A DNA stretch of 64,000 nt, taken from contig JAKADA010000003.1 of the NCBI GenBank assembly GCA_021820975.1, forward strand, positions 62,001 to 126,000, written 5' to 3'. The notes below the pieces were generated by a model. It was not told the DNA's origin. It searched no databases and saw only the letters and a program-made list of their open reading frames with translations. Position 1 is the stretch's first letter, and each line of letters opens with the position of its first letter. Shown here piece by piece: positions 9,194 through 18,886 of the stretch. The DNA comes from Bacillota bacterium. Lineage in GTDB: Bacteria > Bacillota > Bacilli > Alicyclobacillales > SLC66. A program made the position numbers and the translations under genes.

Positions 9194-10264
9194 TTATGTG
9201 TGAGGATTAGCACGATTACGTAAAAAGGTAGGAATATCCAAGTTGTCCGAAGAAAGGTCCGTTTTCACGTCTGTCTTATGGGAAATGGATTTCGGCGTGG
9301 AAGTACCTGCACGATGTTCAAAGCCTGTCGCGATCACGGTAACGATCAGCTCATCTTTGAGATCAGGTTTAATGACAGCACCAAAGATAAAATTCACATC
9401 TGGATCAGCAGCTTCAGCCACGATGTTGGCCGCTTCATGAGCTTCAAACAATGTCAGGTTTTCTCCACCTGCCACATGAATTAGTACACCGCGAGCGCCA
9501 TCAATAGGTGTGTCAAGTAATGGACTACGAATAGCTTTTTGCGCCGCTTCAGAAGCACGCTTCTCACCCGAAGCCACACCGATACCCATTAATGCGCTAC
9601 CACGTTCCATCATAATTGCTTTCACATCAGCAAAGTCGACATTGATCAATCCGGTTTCTGCAATTAAGTCAGAAATGCCAGATACACCTTGGCGCAAAAC
9701 GTTATCTGCCTCACGAAACGCTTCAAGCATAGGTGTGTTTTTTTCGACGATTTCCAATAGCCGATCGTTAGGAATAACGATCAAAGTATCTACTTTTTCC
9801 TTCAACGAAGCAATCCCGCCATCAGCCTGATTAAGGCGGCGACGACCCTCAAACGTAAAAGGTTTTGTCACAACACCTACGGTTAATGCACCAAGTTCCT
9901 TCGCGATTTCCGCAATAACTGGTGCAGCACCCGTCCCTGTGCCGCCTCCCATTCCTGCCGTCACAAAGACCATGTCGGCACCACGAAGCGCATTCATCAC
10001 GAGCTCACGACTTTCTTCTGCTGCTCTCTTGCCAATATCGGGATTTGCTCCTGCACCTAAACCACGCGTCAATTTTTCACCGATCTGAATACGGTCCGCC
10101 GCTTTAGACAAATGCAGTGCCTGCGCATCTGTATTGACAGCAATAAAATCAACATTGCGCACACCGGCTTCAATCATGCGATTGACTGCATTACAGCCTC
10201 CCCCACCGACACCAATTACCTTGATGTGCGCGAGCGTTTCCATTTCAAAATCAAACTCCAACAT
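9194..10264 (-). CDS. ftsZ: Cell-division tubulin homologue FtsZ
   Basis: GTPase that polymerises into the cytokinetic ring. The 356 residues contain [13 protein letters not shown], the tubulin signature [18 protein letters not shown], and the NADFDAV-type loop region ([19 protein letters not shown]). The short linker ends with the C-terminal peptide [13 protein letters not shown] that contacts FtsA and SepF. It is slightly shorter than Bacillus FtsZ because the linker is shorter. Directly downstream of ftsA (49-base gap, ribosome binding site GGAGG). Confidence 0.98.
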   Translation of the reverse strand: MLEFDFEMETLAHIKVIGVGGGGCNAVNRMIEAGVRNVDFIAVNTDAQALHLSKAADRIQIGEKLTRGLGAGANPDIGKRAAEESRELVMNALRGADMVFVTAGMGGGTGTGAAPVIAEIAKELGALTVGVVTKPFTFEGRRRLNQADGGIASLKEKVDTLIVIPNDRLLEIVEKNTPMLEAFREADNVLRQGVSGISDLIAETGLINVDFADVKAIMMERGSALMGIGVASGEKRASEAAQKAIRSPLLDTPIDGARGVLIHVAGGENLTLFEAHEAANIVAEAADPDVNFIFGAVIKPDLKDELIVTVIATGFEHRAGTSTPKSISHKTDVKTDLSSDNLDIPTFLRNRANPHT

Positions 10265-10313
10265 GCCACGTCCTCCTTGACGCTATATCAACAACCCCTG
10301 GGAAATAGGATCA

Positions 10314-11540
10314 TTAAATGAAATCCTGAAACCATCCTTTGATCCGCGATAAGGCGCTCCCCTGCGCCCGCGCACGTTTCACTGGCGCCGTAGCAGCGGC
10401 TGCGCTGCGACTATAAAAACGAGAAACATATTTGATCATACCAACACAACCAACATAGGATGGATCACGCACACCCACATAATCTGGTGCAGCAACACGC
10501 ACTGGAGCCTGAAGTTCATCTTGCGCGATCTTGTCCGCACCTTTTAGCAGCATCCCGCCACCGGTCAATACATATCCACTTGGTAATCCTTTACTATATC
10601 CCATATGTTCCACTCGATCACGAACTAAGGCAAAAATCTCGCGCATACGCGGTTCAATAATATGGCCGAGTTCCACTGCAGTAAACTCTTTGTCCATACT
10701 ATTACCTATTCGCTGTATTTTGAACTTTTCCTCTTCTCGCGCCAAGGAAACATCAGCAACGCCATGACGTTGTTTTGCAGCTTCTGCTGCCTCCGTACCA
10801 CATTGCAAGCCAACAGTAATATCATACGTAACACTATCCCCGCCGATAGGAACAGAATCTAGCTGCTCTAAAACGCCATTTTGAAAGACTGACACAACAA
10901 CAGATCCTGCTCCAACATCCGCCAAAACCACGCCAAGTTTTTTCTCGTCGGCTGATAACACCATGTCTGCGGCAGCGAGTGGCAATAAAATTGTACCCGC
11001 TACTTCAATGCCAGCACGCTCAACGCATCGCATGAGATTGTGTAAGATGGTACGGGATCCAGTTACCACATAGCTATCCACTTCAAGGCGAACACCGATC
11101 ATTCCGCGGGGATCAGTGACATCCGTTAATCCATCTACCGTAAATGCTCGCGGAACCACATCGATAATTTCTCTTTCTGCAGAGAGATTCAGCACTCTAG
11201 CTGCCGCAATCACACGCTCAACATCTTCATCGCCAATCTCTCGATCGGTGGATGAGACGGCAACAATGCCATGACTAGGTTGCAATGCAATATGTGCGCC
11301 TGATACTCCAACATAAGCCGCATGAATCGTAATGCCGACCATTCGCTCGGCATGACCAATAGACGCTTTAATCGCTGATACTGTAGCATCAATGTCAATG
11401 ATGGCACCTTTTTTAATGCCTTCGCTTTTCGCTGTTCCAACGCCGATGATATTCACGTTTTGCCCGTCAAGTTCGCCAATAATCGTTCGTACAACCGACG
11501 TGCCTATATCTAACCCAACTACAATATCTCCCTTGGTCAA
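10314..11540 (-). CDS. ftsA: Cell-division actin homologue FtsA
   Basis: Actin-fold ATPase that anchors FtsZ filaments to the membrane and recruits the divisome. The 408 residues start DIVVGLDIGTSVVRTIIGEL (phosphate-1 loop) and carry the adenosine motif YVLTGGGMLLKGAD. The C-terminal amphipathic helix SRIKGWFQDFI is the membrane anchor. The 1C insertion domain typical of FtsA replaces actin subdomain 1B. It is placed between sbp and ftsZ, with a GGAG ribosome binding site. Confidence 0.97.
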   Translation of the reverse strand: MTKGDIVVGLDIGTSVVRTIIGELDGQNVNIIGVGTAKSEGIKKGAIIDIDATVSAIKASIGHAERMVGITIHAAYVGVSGAHIALQPSHGIVAVSSTDREIGDEDVERVIAAARVLNLSAEREIIDVVPRAFTVDGLTDVTDPRGMIGVRLEVDSYVVTGSRTILHNLMRCVERAGIEVAGTILLPLAAADMVLSADEKKLGVVLADVGAGSVVVSVFQNGVLEQLDSVPIGGDSVTYDITVGLQCGTEAAEAAKQRHGVADVSLAREEEKFKIQRIGNSMDKEFTAVELGHIIEPRMREIFALVRDRVEHMGYSKGLPSGYVLTGGGMLLKGADKIAQDELQAPVRVAAPDYVGVRDPSYVGCVGMIKYVSRFYSRSAAAATAPVKRARAQGSALSRIKGWFQDFI

Positions 11541-11608
11541 GGAGGGGCACTCCCTTCTCCGCTAAACTTCCATTTTTCTACCTGTACAAAGTATACCAAT
11601 CCATCTTA

Positions 11609-11977
11609 TCATGAAATTCTATCATTTGGGGATTCAAATTTTTGCCTTGAAAGGACAAGATGTCTGATAGCCGCCAAATTATTGAATATCCTCACACCAA
11701 AAGCCACCACTGCAGCTAAGGTTAGGTCAAGGCCAAGAATTGATCCGATGAACGCGAGTAAAGCGGCTAACAAAGTATTGAAGAAAAATCCCGATAAAAA
11801 AACCCGATGATCAAACCGTTTTTGCAACATCGAGCGCAATCCACCAAACACAGTATCAAACGCAGCCAAAATGGCCACAGAGAGGTAGCTTCCATATAAA
11901 ATAGGTAGATGCACATTGATCAATAAACCAACCAGTAATCCTATTATAAGTCCTGCAACAGGAATGATATAAACCAT
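11609..11977 (-). CDS. sbp: Small basic membrane protein Sbp (DUF1290)
   Basis: Integral membrane protein of about 122 residues, family DUF1290, found between divIB/DUF881 genes and ftsA in many spore-formers; role unknown. Three to four hydrophobic segments are seen (PVAGLIIGLLVGLLINV, LSVAILAAFDTVFGGLRS, FFFNTLLAALLAFIG, LTLAAVVAFGVRIFNNLA). The conserved AAFDTVFGGLR core is present. Its start abuts the stop of the preceding DUF881 gene, implying coupling. Confidence 0.92.
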   Translation of the reverse strand: MVYIIPVAGLIIGLLVGLLINVHLPILYGSYLSVAILAAFDTVFGGLRSMLQKRFDHRVFLSGFFFNTLLAALLAFIGSILGLDLTLAAVVAFGVRIFNNLAAIRHLVLSRQKFESPNDRIS

Positions 11978-12699
11978 TATGCCCCCACCTCCGTGATGTA
12001 CGAAAAAGGTAACGGACCATCATAGGTAGGCAAGGATACGCCGTTAGGTCGCCCAAAGGCTTTTACAATAAAAGATTGATCGAGTATAGCAAATTGTTGG
12101 TCAATAGCCTCGACTTGCAGCATGTTATTCATACTTTGTACTGGCCCCACGACAAGAATCGTGTAAGGAGCCTGTATAGGAACACCCCCCACTTGCACTG
12201 TTCCTGAAAACGGTCCTGCAGGTGCAGACAAACCATTTACCGAACGAATAGATGTCGTTGTGACAAGCCGTTGTGAATTGATCGCAAAGCCCTTGGCTCC
12301 ACTTGCAGCCAATAAATTGATCACCATTTGCAATTGCTGTGCTTCATCAACATAACGTAGTGATGGAATCACCGGCAAGTTAGGATCATAATTGATTGTG
12401 ATCACAATTCCCGGGCCCTGTAATGGAGTTAAACCAGCATTTTTTTGCAAAGTCACGAGTTCTTGACGCATCATAGACAATCCGTGAGATACATTCGACG
12501 CAGTAGCTTCTAATGCCTGCAATTGTTTTTCATCCCGTGCTAATCTCTTTTGAAGTTTCGGTGACAATTGCATAGCTGCTGTAAGATCCTGACTTTGTGC
12601 GAGATAAGATCCCATGGATTTGCTTGATACCGTATGATCAATATGTGCTTCTAAGCCAAGCATGAGCCCTATCACCAGCATGATGGCGAGTCCCGTCAA
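11977..12699 (-). CDS. DUF881 family protein (copy 2)
   Basis: Single-pass membrane protein of the DUF881 family, which accompanies division genes in Firmicutes and Actinobacteria; function unknown. About 240 residues from a TTG start with AAGG just upstream. N-terminal membrane segment TGLAIMLVIGLMLGLEAH, then a coiled coil (residues about 45-85), then the conserved domain with LQGPGIVITINYD and VINLLAASGAKGFAINSQRLVTTTSI, quoted in part. Basic codons KRRQG lie just before the TTG in frame, so an unusual upstream start cannot be excluded. It is a paralogue of the next gene upstream. Confidence 0.9.
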   Translation of the reverse strand: MTGLAIMLVIGLMLGLEAHIDHTVSSKSMGSYLAQSQDLTAAMQLSPKLQKRLARDEKQLQALEATASNVSHGLSMMRQELVTLQKNAGLTPLQGPGIVITINYDPNLPVIPSLRYVDEAQQLQMVINLLAASGAKGFAINSQRLVTTTSIRSVNGLSAPAGPFSGTVQVGGVPIQAPYTILVVGPVQSMNNMLQVEAIDQQFAILDQSFIVKAFGRPNGVSLPTYDGPLPFSYITEVGA

Positions 12700-12713
12700 A
12701 CCTTGTCGACGCT

Positions 12714-13451
12714 TTATTTTGTTGGTGCGGATAAGGCATTCCCCCCAACGCTCATCGGCATCAACGGTGTTTCGTAAGCTGGTAAAACGATTCTTTTTTT
12801 CATGAGCAGATTTGAAATAGCGAGCCCACGATTGGCTTCTTTCAGTATTTCAAGTACGCCACCAGGTAACGAAAGTGCGGCATACAGTACACTTGGATTA
12901 CCGATTGCCTGTACGACAAAAGGAGATCCTAAACGCTGTCCGCCAATATTGACGACAGGTCCAACACAAAAAATGGCTGTCGTTGCTGTAATGCGCGCCT
13001 GATTGACAGCAACTGCTTGCGCACCTGCCGCAAACAATTCATTAACCACCGATCGCAGATCCCAATCATGCGTGAGAAACTGTTGTAAATTAGCGCCTCG
13101 TATCTTGCCGTCACTAATCGTTACGGTAATCCCTTCGCCGACGACTTTGGACGTTCCACTCAACACCTTAGCAGCATTGATCTGTCGTTGCATGTCAGCT
13201 ACAGAGCCGCCTCTGCGCAACGCATTATTTTGCAATCGAACAATCGTAGCATCCACCTGAGAAATTTCATGGGATAGGCCGGTATTATAGTCTGTTACGG
13301 CTTCTAAGCGAGCATGGACACCAGCTACATCAGGCAAAGAGGACCAAATCGCAGCTCCTCCTAAAAGCACATCGTGGTATTGTACGGACATCATAACCCC
13401 AATAACGGCTGATACAATTGCCCACGCCACGATATTTTTTGATAAAGGCAT
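12714..13451 (-). CDS. DUF881 family protein (copy 1)
   Basis: Paralogue of the adjacent DUF881 gene, 245 residues. One N-terminal membrane segment (NIVAWAIVSAVIGVMMSVQ), a predicted coiled coil near residues 50-80, and the extracytoplasmic domain with VVGEGITVTISDG, VVNELFAAGAQAVAVNQARI and CVGPVVNIGGQRLGSPFVVQAIG, in part. Located 14 bases after divIB. Tandem DUF881 genes are common in this cluster and presumably arose by duplication; they may form a membrane complex with DivIB or Sbp, which is inference. Confidence 0.9.
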   Translation of the reverse strand: MPLSKNIVAWAIVSAVIGVMMSVQYHDVLLGGAAIWSSLPDVAGVHARLEAVTDYNTGLSHEISQVDATIVRLQNNALRRGGSVADMQRQINAAKVLSGTSKVVGEGITVTISDGKIRGANLQQFLTHDWDLRSVVNELFAAGAQAVAVNQARITATTAIFCVGPVVNIGGQRLGSPFVVQAIGNPSVLYAALSLPGGVLEILKEANRGLAISNLLMKKRIVLPAYETPLMPMSVGGNALSAPTK

Positions 13452-13465
13452 CCAAACACGTCCTT

Positions 13466-14224
13466 TTACGGATGTTTAAACGGTTGATAGACGCCAAGCC
13501 CACCGCCCAAAAGATTGATCAAACCTGGAGCCGCATGTTGATTGATCAGTCGCTGATGGATAGCATCATAAAGGGCAAGTGAAGACGCGATATGATGAAT
13601 CGGCATTCTAATTTCAAACTGATCTTTGGTAAAAGCTAATATCGAAGGTTGTCCCTCATACATCATGACATGCAACTCAGATAATTGCGCGAGGTCATTT
13701 TCAGGAATTGATGGCATCTGTTTACAAACAGCAAGCAACGACGGATTTGTAAGCCGCATACCTAATCCCACGTTAATGTGATCGGATGTCGTAATTAATG
13801 GACGATTAACACCATATCCGGCTGGATCTTGGGTCAAAATAGTGCCATCAGCCAAAACTTCGTAGAGATTCCCATTAGCTACCAAGATACCGGCAATGGT
13901 ATGCTCAGTTAATCGGATGGACACAGATCGGGTCCAAAAATCGCGGGTAATTACTGCATTTTGCAGGATGGGAAAATCAGATAACAAACTACGTTTAGCA
14001 TTACCAGGGGATAATGCAAACAAATTTTGACCAACTGCAATTCCTGTATCATGCAAAATAAAAGAGGTAGCAATATCGTTAGCGCCAGAAACAGCAATTT
14101 TTTGCACACGCGCAAGTGGTGAACGAATATAAACAACGAAGGATATAAACAGAAAAAAGATAAGCACAAAAACACTAAAAACAATGCGCCGTTTATGCGC
14201 CTTTTCAGGCGTTTGCGCTAGCAC
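13466..14224 (-). CDS. divIB: Cell-division protein DivIB/FtsQ
   Basis: Bitopic divisome protein that bridges cytoplasmic and periplasm-side division proteins. The 252 residues have a basic cytoplasmic tail (EKAHKRR), a transmembrane helix (IVFSVFVLIFFLFISFVVYI), and an extracellular POTRA domain starting VQKIAVSGANDIATSFILHDTGI. A beta domain follows with VSIRLTEHTIAGILVANGNLYEVLADGTIL, in part. No extended gamma tail is visible. It sits directly downstream of murA across a terminator-like hairpin. Confidence 0.93.
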   Translation of the reverse strand: MLAQTPEKAHKRRIVFSVFVLIFFLFISFVVYIRSPLARVQKIAVSGANDIATSFILHDTGIAVGQNLFALSPGNAKRSLLSDFPILQNAVITRDFWTRSVSIRLTEHTIAGILVANGNLYEVLADGTILTQDPAGYGVNRPLITTSDHINVGLGMRLTNPSLLAVCKQMPSIPENDLAQLSELHVMMYEGQPSILAFTKDQFEIRMPIHHIASSLALYDAIHQRLINQHAAPGLINLLGGGLGVYQPFKHP

Positions 14225-14252
14225 GACACGAAAAACCCCCTATAAAAACAAC

Positions 14253-14289
14253 GATGCCCTCGCGAATTGCAGTCGCAAGGGCTGTCATC
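14253..14289 (-). terminator. Terminator-like hairpin after murA
   Basis: Imperfect minus-strand hairpin GCCCTTGCG ... CGCGAGGGC, extended by GATG/CATC, followed by GTTGTTTTTATAG. It lies between murA and divIB. It may attenuate rather than fully stop transcription, since downstream division genes lack an obvious strong promoter of their own. Confidence 0.55.
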
Positions 14290-14299
14290 GAGTTAACCA

Positions 14300-15589
14300 T
14301 CAAACCTCAGCCACAGCAATATCAGCATGGGGCTGATCTCGCAACCGCATGATATTTGCTCCAAGATCATGCAACTGCGTTTCCAATGATTCGTAGCCCC
14401 GATCAATATGGTAGACCCGATCGACGATGGTGGTACCTTGAGCGCCAAGTCCTGCTAACACAAGAGCCGCGCCCGCTCGCAGGTCGGTTGCTTCAACCGC
14501 GGCTCCAGACAATTCGCGAACACCTTTGATAAAAGCCGTGCGCAAATCTACTTTGATCGCTGCCCCCATACGTTGCAATTCACTAACATGTTGAAATCGA
14601 TCTTCAAAGATTGTTTCTGAGATGATGCTCGTTCCCTTAGCCAGTGTCAATAATGACATAAATGGTGCCTGCAGATCAGTTGGAAAACCAGGGTACGGCG
14701 CTGTTTGAATACGATCCACAGCTTGTAGTGTCCCTGTTTGTTTGACTTCGATTATATCATTTCCTGTCGTAACATGAACACCTGCTTCGCGCAATTTCAT
14801 GATCACCGCAGCCAAGTCTGATGATCGAGCATTCTCTAGCTCTATATGCCCTTTCGTGATTGCCCCTGCAATCATCATCGTTCCTGTCACCACACGATCA
14901 GGTGATACTCGAAACTCGCAACCATGCAAACGTTCAACGCCATGAATGATAATCGTATCTTCACCAGCGCCTTCGATATGGGCACCCATTTTTTGCAAAA
15001 AAAGTGCTAAATCTTTAATTTCCGGCTCGCGCGCTGCATTACCAATGATCGTTTCTCCTTGCGCTAAACTAGCAGCCATCATCAAATTCTCAGTGGCACC
15101 GACACTAGGAAAATCCAGAAAAATCGTCGTTCCTTGCAATCTTGTTGCTAAACATTCAATGTAACCATGGCGATCAATAATATCAGCGCCAAGTCTGGCG
15201 AGCCCTTTAACATGAAAATCAATAGGTCTTGTTCCAATCGAACATCCACCCGGTTTTGATACACGCACGTTACCAAAACGCGCCAAAAGCGGCCCCATCA
15301 GAAATACCGAGGACCTCATCATACGCATCAAATGTTCAGGAACGTCTGTTGTACAAATCCCAGTAGGATCAACAGTCACCACGCGATCCGCATAATAAAC
15401 ACGTGCCCCAATGGAGCGCAAGATGTCGAGCATCACACGAATATCATCGAGGTTGGGAACATCGCGAATCACCGTTTCGCCGTCTGCCATGGTCACAGCA
15501 GCTAAAATGGGTAAAGCAGCATTTTTCGCCCCGTGAATCCGGGTAGAACCTTCTAATGGCCGACCTCCCCGGATAACCAATCGTTCCAC
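14300..15589 (-). CDS. murA: UDP-GlcNAc 1-carboxyvinyltransferase MurA
   Basis: First committed step of peptidoglycan precursor synthesis: transfers enolpyruvate from PEP to UDP-GlcNAc; target of fosfomycin. The GTG at 15587-15589 has GGAGGT seven bases upstream and gives 429 residues starting with the usual ERLVIRGGRPLEGSTRIHGAKNAALP pattern, in part. An in-frame ATG 12 codons upstream overlaps murB and is less likely. The catalytic loop cysteine is present in KPGGCSIGTRPID. RSSVFLMGPLLARFG and GFPTDLQAPFMSL are further family motifs. Confidence 0.96.
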   Translation of the reverse strand: MERLVIRGGRPLEGSTRIHGAKNAALPILAAVTMADGETVIRDVPNLDDIRVMLDILRSIGARVYYADRVVTVDPTGICTTDVPEHLMRMMRSSVFLMGPLLARFGNVRVSKPGGCSIGTRPIDFHVKGLARLGADIIDRHGYIECLATRLQGTTIFLDFPSVGATENLMMAASLAQGETIIGNAAREPEIKDLALFLQKMGAHIEGAGEDTIIIHGVERLHGCEFRVSPDRVVTGTMMIAGAITKGHIELENARSSDLAAVIMKLREAGVHVTTGNDIIEVKQTGTLQAVDRIQTAPYPGFPTDLQAPFMSLLTLAKGTSIISETIFEDRFQHVSELQRMGAAIKVDLRTAFIKGVRELSGAAVEATDLRAGAALVLAGLGAQGTTIVDRVYHIDRGYESLETQLHDLGANIMRLRDQPHADIAVAEV

Positions 15590-15605
15590 TTCTGTCACCT
15601 CCGTG

Positions 15606-16514
15606 CTATTTCTCTCCGACGACACGCACTTCCGGCAACAGCTCTACGCCAAAAGTCTCTTTTACAGTTTGTTGTACAAATTCCAGTAAAGCCAACACAT
15701 CAGAAGCTTTAGCCTGACCAAGATTCACAATAAAATTGGCGTGTTTTTCTGAAACCTGGGCATCACCGATGCGTTTACCTTTTAATCCACAAGTTTCAAT
15801 CAAACGCGCCGAATAATCACCTACTGGATTGCGAAATACACTACCACAACTTGGCAAAGAGAGCGGCTGAGTGTTTTGCCTGCGTTTCGCCCAAGCGCGA
15901 GTACGTTCCTGCATTTCTTGACTATCGCCATCATGAAGTGCAAAAACGGCTTTCATAGCAATCCATCCATTTTCTCGCAATGCGCTAGAACGATAGGCAA
16001 AATGCAATTGATTAGCGGGTATAGTGAGATACAAACCATCGGTGCTAACCACGTCGACTTCTTTGAGGACTTCTTTGATCTCCGCGCCATGAGCACCCGC
16101 ATTCATGGCAACAGCCCCACCGACACTGCCTGGTATTCCTGTAGCAAACTCAAGCCCCGACAATCCCTGGCGTATGGCTTTGTAGGCCACCGAAACAAGG
16201 CTTCGCCCAGCATAAGCCGTCACAAGATTACCATCGATGGTACAATCCGACAAAGCATCACCAAGAGCAATGACTAAACCGCGAATACCACCGTCCCGTA
16301 CCAAAAGATTGCTGCCACGTCCCATGGCTAACCAAGGAATCCCATTGTCTTTAGAAACCGCAATGAGTTGTTGTACCTGTATCGCATTCGTTGGCACAGC
16401 AAAAACATCAGCCGGGCCACCTATGCGCCATGTCGTGTGTCGTGCCATCGGTTCATCAAACATAACCACAGCTTCCACTTGGTCAAACAACGAGCGATAT
16501 CGATCGCTATCCAT
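15606..16514 (-). CDS. murB: UDP-N-acetylenolpyruvoylglucosamine reductase MurB
   Basis: FAD/NADPH-dependent reductase making UDP-MurNAc. The 302 residues belong to the short Gram-positive type (MurBb). FAD-binding motifs are MARHTTWRIGGPADVF and AMGRGSNLLVRDGGIRGLVI, in part, followed by GLEFATGIPGSVGGAVAMNAGAHG. The catalytic serine lies in LPSCGSVFRNP and the C-terminal glutamate region is LLPEVRVVG. It is located between murG and murA. Confidence 0.96.
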   Translation of the reverse strand: MDSDRYRSLFDQVEAVVMFDEPMARHTTWRIGGPADVFAVPTNAIQVQQLIAVSKDNGIPWLAMGRGSNLLVRDGGIRGLVIALGDALSDCTIDGNLVTAYAGRSLVSVAYKAIRQGLSGLEFATGIPGSVGGAVAMNAGAHGAEIKEVLKEVDVVSTDGLYLTIPANQLHFAYRSSALRENGWIAMKAVFALHDGDSQEMQERTRAWAKRRQNTQPLSLPSCGSVFRNPVGDYSARLIETCGLKGKRIGDAQVSEKHANFIVNLGQAKASDVLALLEFVQQTVKETFGVELLPEVRVVGEK

Positions 16515-16624
16515 GGAACAAAAGCACTCCCTCTTTTAAAACCATGGTGTAATGATGTACTCTGCACGCTCTGTACGACATCATATGTAATGTCGATCTT
16601 TTGTGACACGCGCCTAAGCAATCC

Positions 16625-17737
16625 TCACGCCATGACAGCAAGACGCGAAATTTCTCGATCAATTCGCTGTAATGCGTCCGTTTTGCCTAAGCTTCGACTC
16701 GCCTTCGCCATGGCTTCCAAACGAAATGGGTTTTTGATAAGTCCATCAATCTGTTTTTCAAGACTCTTTGGCGTCAGATCCTGTTCAGCAAGAATAACGG
16801 CAGCTTCCTTTTCCACAAGAACACTCGCATTACTATCTTGATGATGGTGCGTAACATAAGGTGATGGAATTAAAATAGCCGGTACGCCTAATGCAGTTAC
16901 TTCCGCTAGGGTCGTAGCGCCTGCACGACTAACTAAAACGCTCGTTATCGATAATAAAGCAGGCATAGCATGGTAAAAGGAAACCACTTTGACCATACCA
17001 CCGCATAACCTATCCGTTCCAAATTGTTCCATAATATGATCATAATGAACCTGTCCTGTAATCCAGACTACCTGATAGGGCAGTGTGGATTTGCCTTCTA
17101 ACCAAGCCATCACAGTTTGATTGATGGGACTTGCACCACGACTACCACTCACGATTGTAACGATCGGAACATCATGCTTAAGTCCAAGCTCATCTTGACA
17201 TAGTTTTTTGGCATCGATAGGCAAAGAAGCAACCTCAGATGCTCTAGGGTTGCCTGTAAGAACGACATGCTTAGCTTTCGCAAACGTATTTGCTTTGTTT
17301 TCCATGCCGAGCATCACCGTGTCAGCAAAACGATATACCAAACGATTGGCTAGCCCAGCATGTGCATCCAATTCAAGAATGCCTGTTTTCATGCCACGCA
17401 GATGTGCCGCAGCGATTACCGGTACAACGACATACCCACCTGTGCCAATCACGACATCTGGACGAAATCGTGCAAGAATTCGTGAGGCAGTCACGATACT
17501 CGTCAACGCCATCCATGCCGTTTTCAACGCGCGCAAGGACAGTGTACGCCTTAGTCCCTCTACTTCAATAAAAGCAAACGGAATTTGCTCACGTGGAACA
17601 AGCTCACGTTCAAGTCCTTTTTTTGTACCTATATATAGTAGTTGAACATCAGGGTGATTTTCCCGCAACATGCGTGCGATCGCTAATGCCGGGTAAATAT
17701 GTCCACCCGTTCCACCACCTGTTAAGACAACGCGCAT
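16625..17737 (-). CDS. murG: Lipid II synthase MurG
   Basis: Membrane-associated GT-B glycosyltransferase (GT28) that adds GlcNAc to lipid I to form lipid II. The 370 residues show the G-loop MRVVLTGGGTGGHIYPALAIAR, in part, and VIGTGGYVVVPVIAAAHLRG. The C-terminal nucleotide-sugar site contains SGSRGASPINQTV, LVSRAGATTLAEVTALG and PAILIPSPYVTHHHQDSNA. It lies between ftsW/spoVE and murB, within the mur run. Confidence 0.97.
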   Translation of the reverse strand: MRVVLTGGGTGGHIYPALAIARMLRENHPDVQLLYIGTKKGLERELVPREQIPFAFIEVEGLRRTLSLRALKTAWMALTSIVTASRILARFRPDVVIGTGGYVVVPVIAAAHLRGMKTGILELDAHAGLANRLVYRFADTVMLGMENKANTFAKAKHVVLTGNPRASEVASLPIDAKKLCQDELGLKHDVPIVTIVSGSRGASPINQTVMAWLEGKSTLPYQVVWITGQVHYDHIMEQFGTDRLCGGMVKVVSFYHAMPALLSITSVLVSRAGATTLAEVTALGVPAILIPSPYVTHHHQDSNASVLVEKEAAVILAEQDLTPKSLEKQIDGLIKNPFRLEAMAKASRSLGKTDALQRIDREISRLAVMA

Positions 17738-17761
17738 CGCCTTGTTAACCCCCAGTAAAAT

Positions 17762-18856
17762 TCAAGAATCAGCATGCCGGGATACGGACATCAAGATACC
17801 GACTGCAGTCAGCATCAGCGTCAAGGACGATCCTCCATAGCTGATAAACGGCAACGTAATACCTGTCACAGGGAGTAATGCCGTCACGACGCCGACATTG
17901 ATACACACCTGAACAGCAATGATACCCGTCAATCCAGCAGCAAGGTACATGCCAAAACGATCCTGTGCACCCATAGCAGCACGCAAACCGCGCCAGATAA
18001 CTATTGCAAATAAAAGCAATACAAAAACCGCACCGATCATGCCTAACTCTTCTGTTAAGATGGCAAATATAAAGTCCGTTTGCGGCTCTGGTAAATAGGA
18101 GAATTTCTGCGTGCTATGACCGAGACCTACGCCTAGAATAGCACCGCGGCCTAAGGCAATCAAAGACATGATAATGTGATAGCCAATTGTATCAGGATAC
18201 TTCCACGGATCAAGAAAGGATACCACTCGCTCGAGTCGGTACGGCGCTACCGCAATCATTGCTGCAAAACCTGCAAGACCTGCAACAACAAGATAAAGCA
18301 AATGCCGTATGCGCGCCCCTGCGACAAACACCATGATCATCGTCGCTCCACCGATAACAGCACTTTGGCCAAGATCAGGTTCAAGCATTATCAAGCCGAC
18401 GATGGTACCCATCACCAAAAGTGGAGGTAAAAATCCCTGCCTAAACGATAGCATACGATCCGGAACACGACTAAACAACCAACTTAGAAAGATAATCAAC
18501 CCAAATTTCGCGAATTCCGAAGGTTGAATGCCAAATGTACCAATGCCGAGCCAAGCTCTTGAACCCCCGCGGACTTGCCCAACGTGCGGAATCAAGACAA
18601 GTGCTAAAAAAATAATACATAGCAGCAAAATAAGTCGTGCATAACGTTCAAAGACGCGATAATCTACGCGACTCATCAAAACCATTAACATAATACCAAG
18701 ACCAGCCCACAGCATTTGCCTCTTAACATAGTAAAACGAATCATGAAACCGTTGCAATGATAATACGGTACTCGCACTGTGTACCATAAAAATACCGATC
18801 ACAAGCAATAAAATTGTCGTGATAGGAATCCACAAATCGACTCTTTTGGTCTGCAC
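17762..18856 (-). CDS. SEDS peptidoglycan polymerase FtsW/SpoVE
   Basis: Multi-pass SEDS-family glycosyltransferase that polymerises lipid II together with a class B PBP. The 364 residues have about ten membrane segments. Family motifs are RVDYRVFERYA, GSRAWLGIGTFGIQPSEFAKFGLI (in part), MLEPDLGQS with the catalytic-type aspartate, HSTQKFSYLPEPQTDFIFAIL (in part) and TGITLPFISYGGSSL. Position between murD and murG matches spoVE of Bacillus subtilis, so it could serve sporulation septa, vegetative division, or both. GTG start. Confidence 0.94.
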   Translation of the reverse strand: MQTKRVDLWIPITTILLLVIGIFMVHSASTVLSLQRFHDSFYYVKRQMLWAGLGIMLMVLMSRVDYRVFERYARLILLLCIIFLALVLIPHVGQVRGGSRAWLGIGTFGIQPSEFAKFGLIIFLSWLFSRVPDRMLSFRQGFLPPLLVMGTIVGLIMLEPDLGQSAVIGGATMIMVFVAGARIRHLLYLVVAGLAGFAAMIAVAPYRLERVVSFLDPWKYPDTIGYHIIMSLIALGRGAILGVGLGHSTQKFSYLPEPQTDFIFAILTEELGMIGAVFVLLLFAIVIWRGLRAAMGAQDRFGMYLAAGLTGIIAVQVCINVGVVTALLPVTGITLPFISYGGSSLTLMLTAVGILMSVSRHADS

Positions 18857-18886
18857 CGCTGTCCCCCCATGAACACTTGTCCATGG

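Noticed and set aside
11609-11660. Sigma-H-like -10 (ATAGAATTT) upstream of ftsA
   Set aside because: No matching -35 at the right spacing, and it lies in the sbp coding end.
12700-12720. Upstream ATA start adding KRRQG to the DUF881 copy 2
   Set aside because: It would improve the membrane topology but has no Shine-Dalgarno site and needs a very rare start codon.
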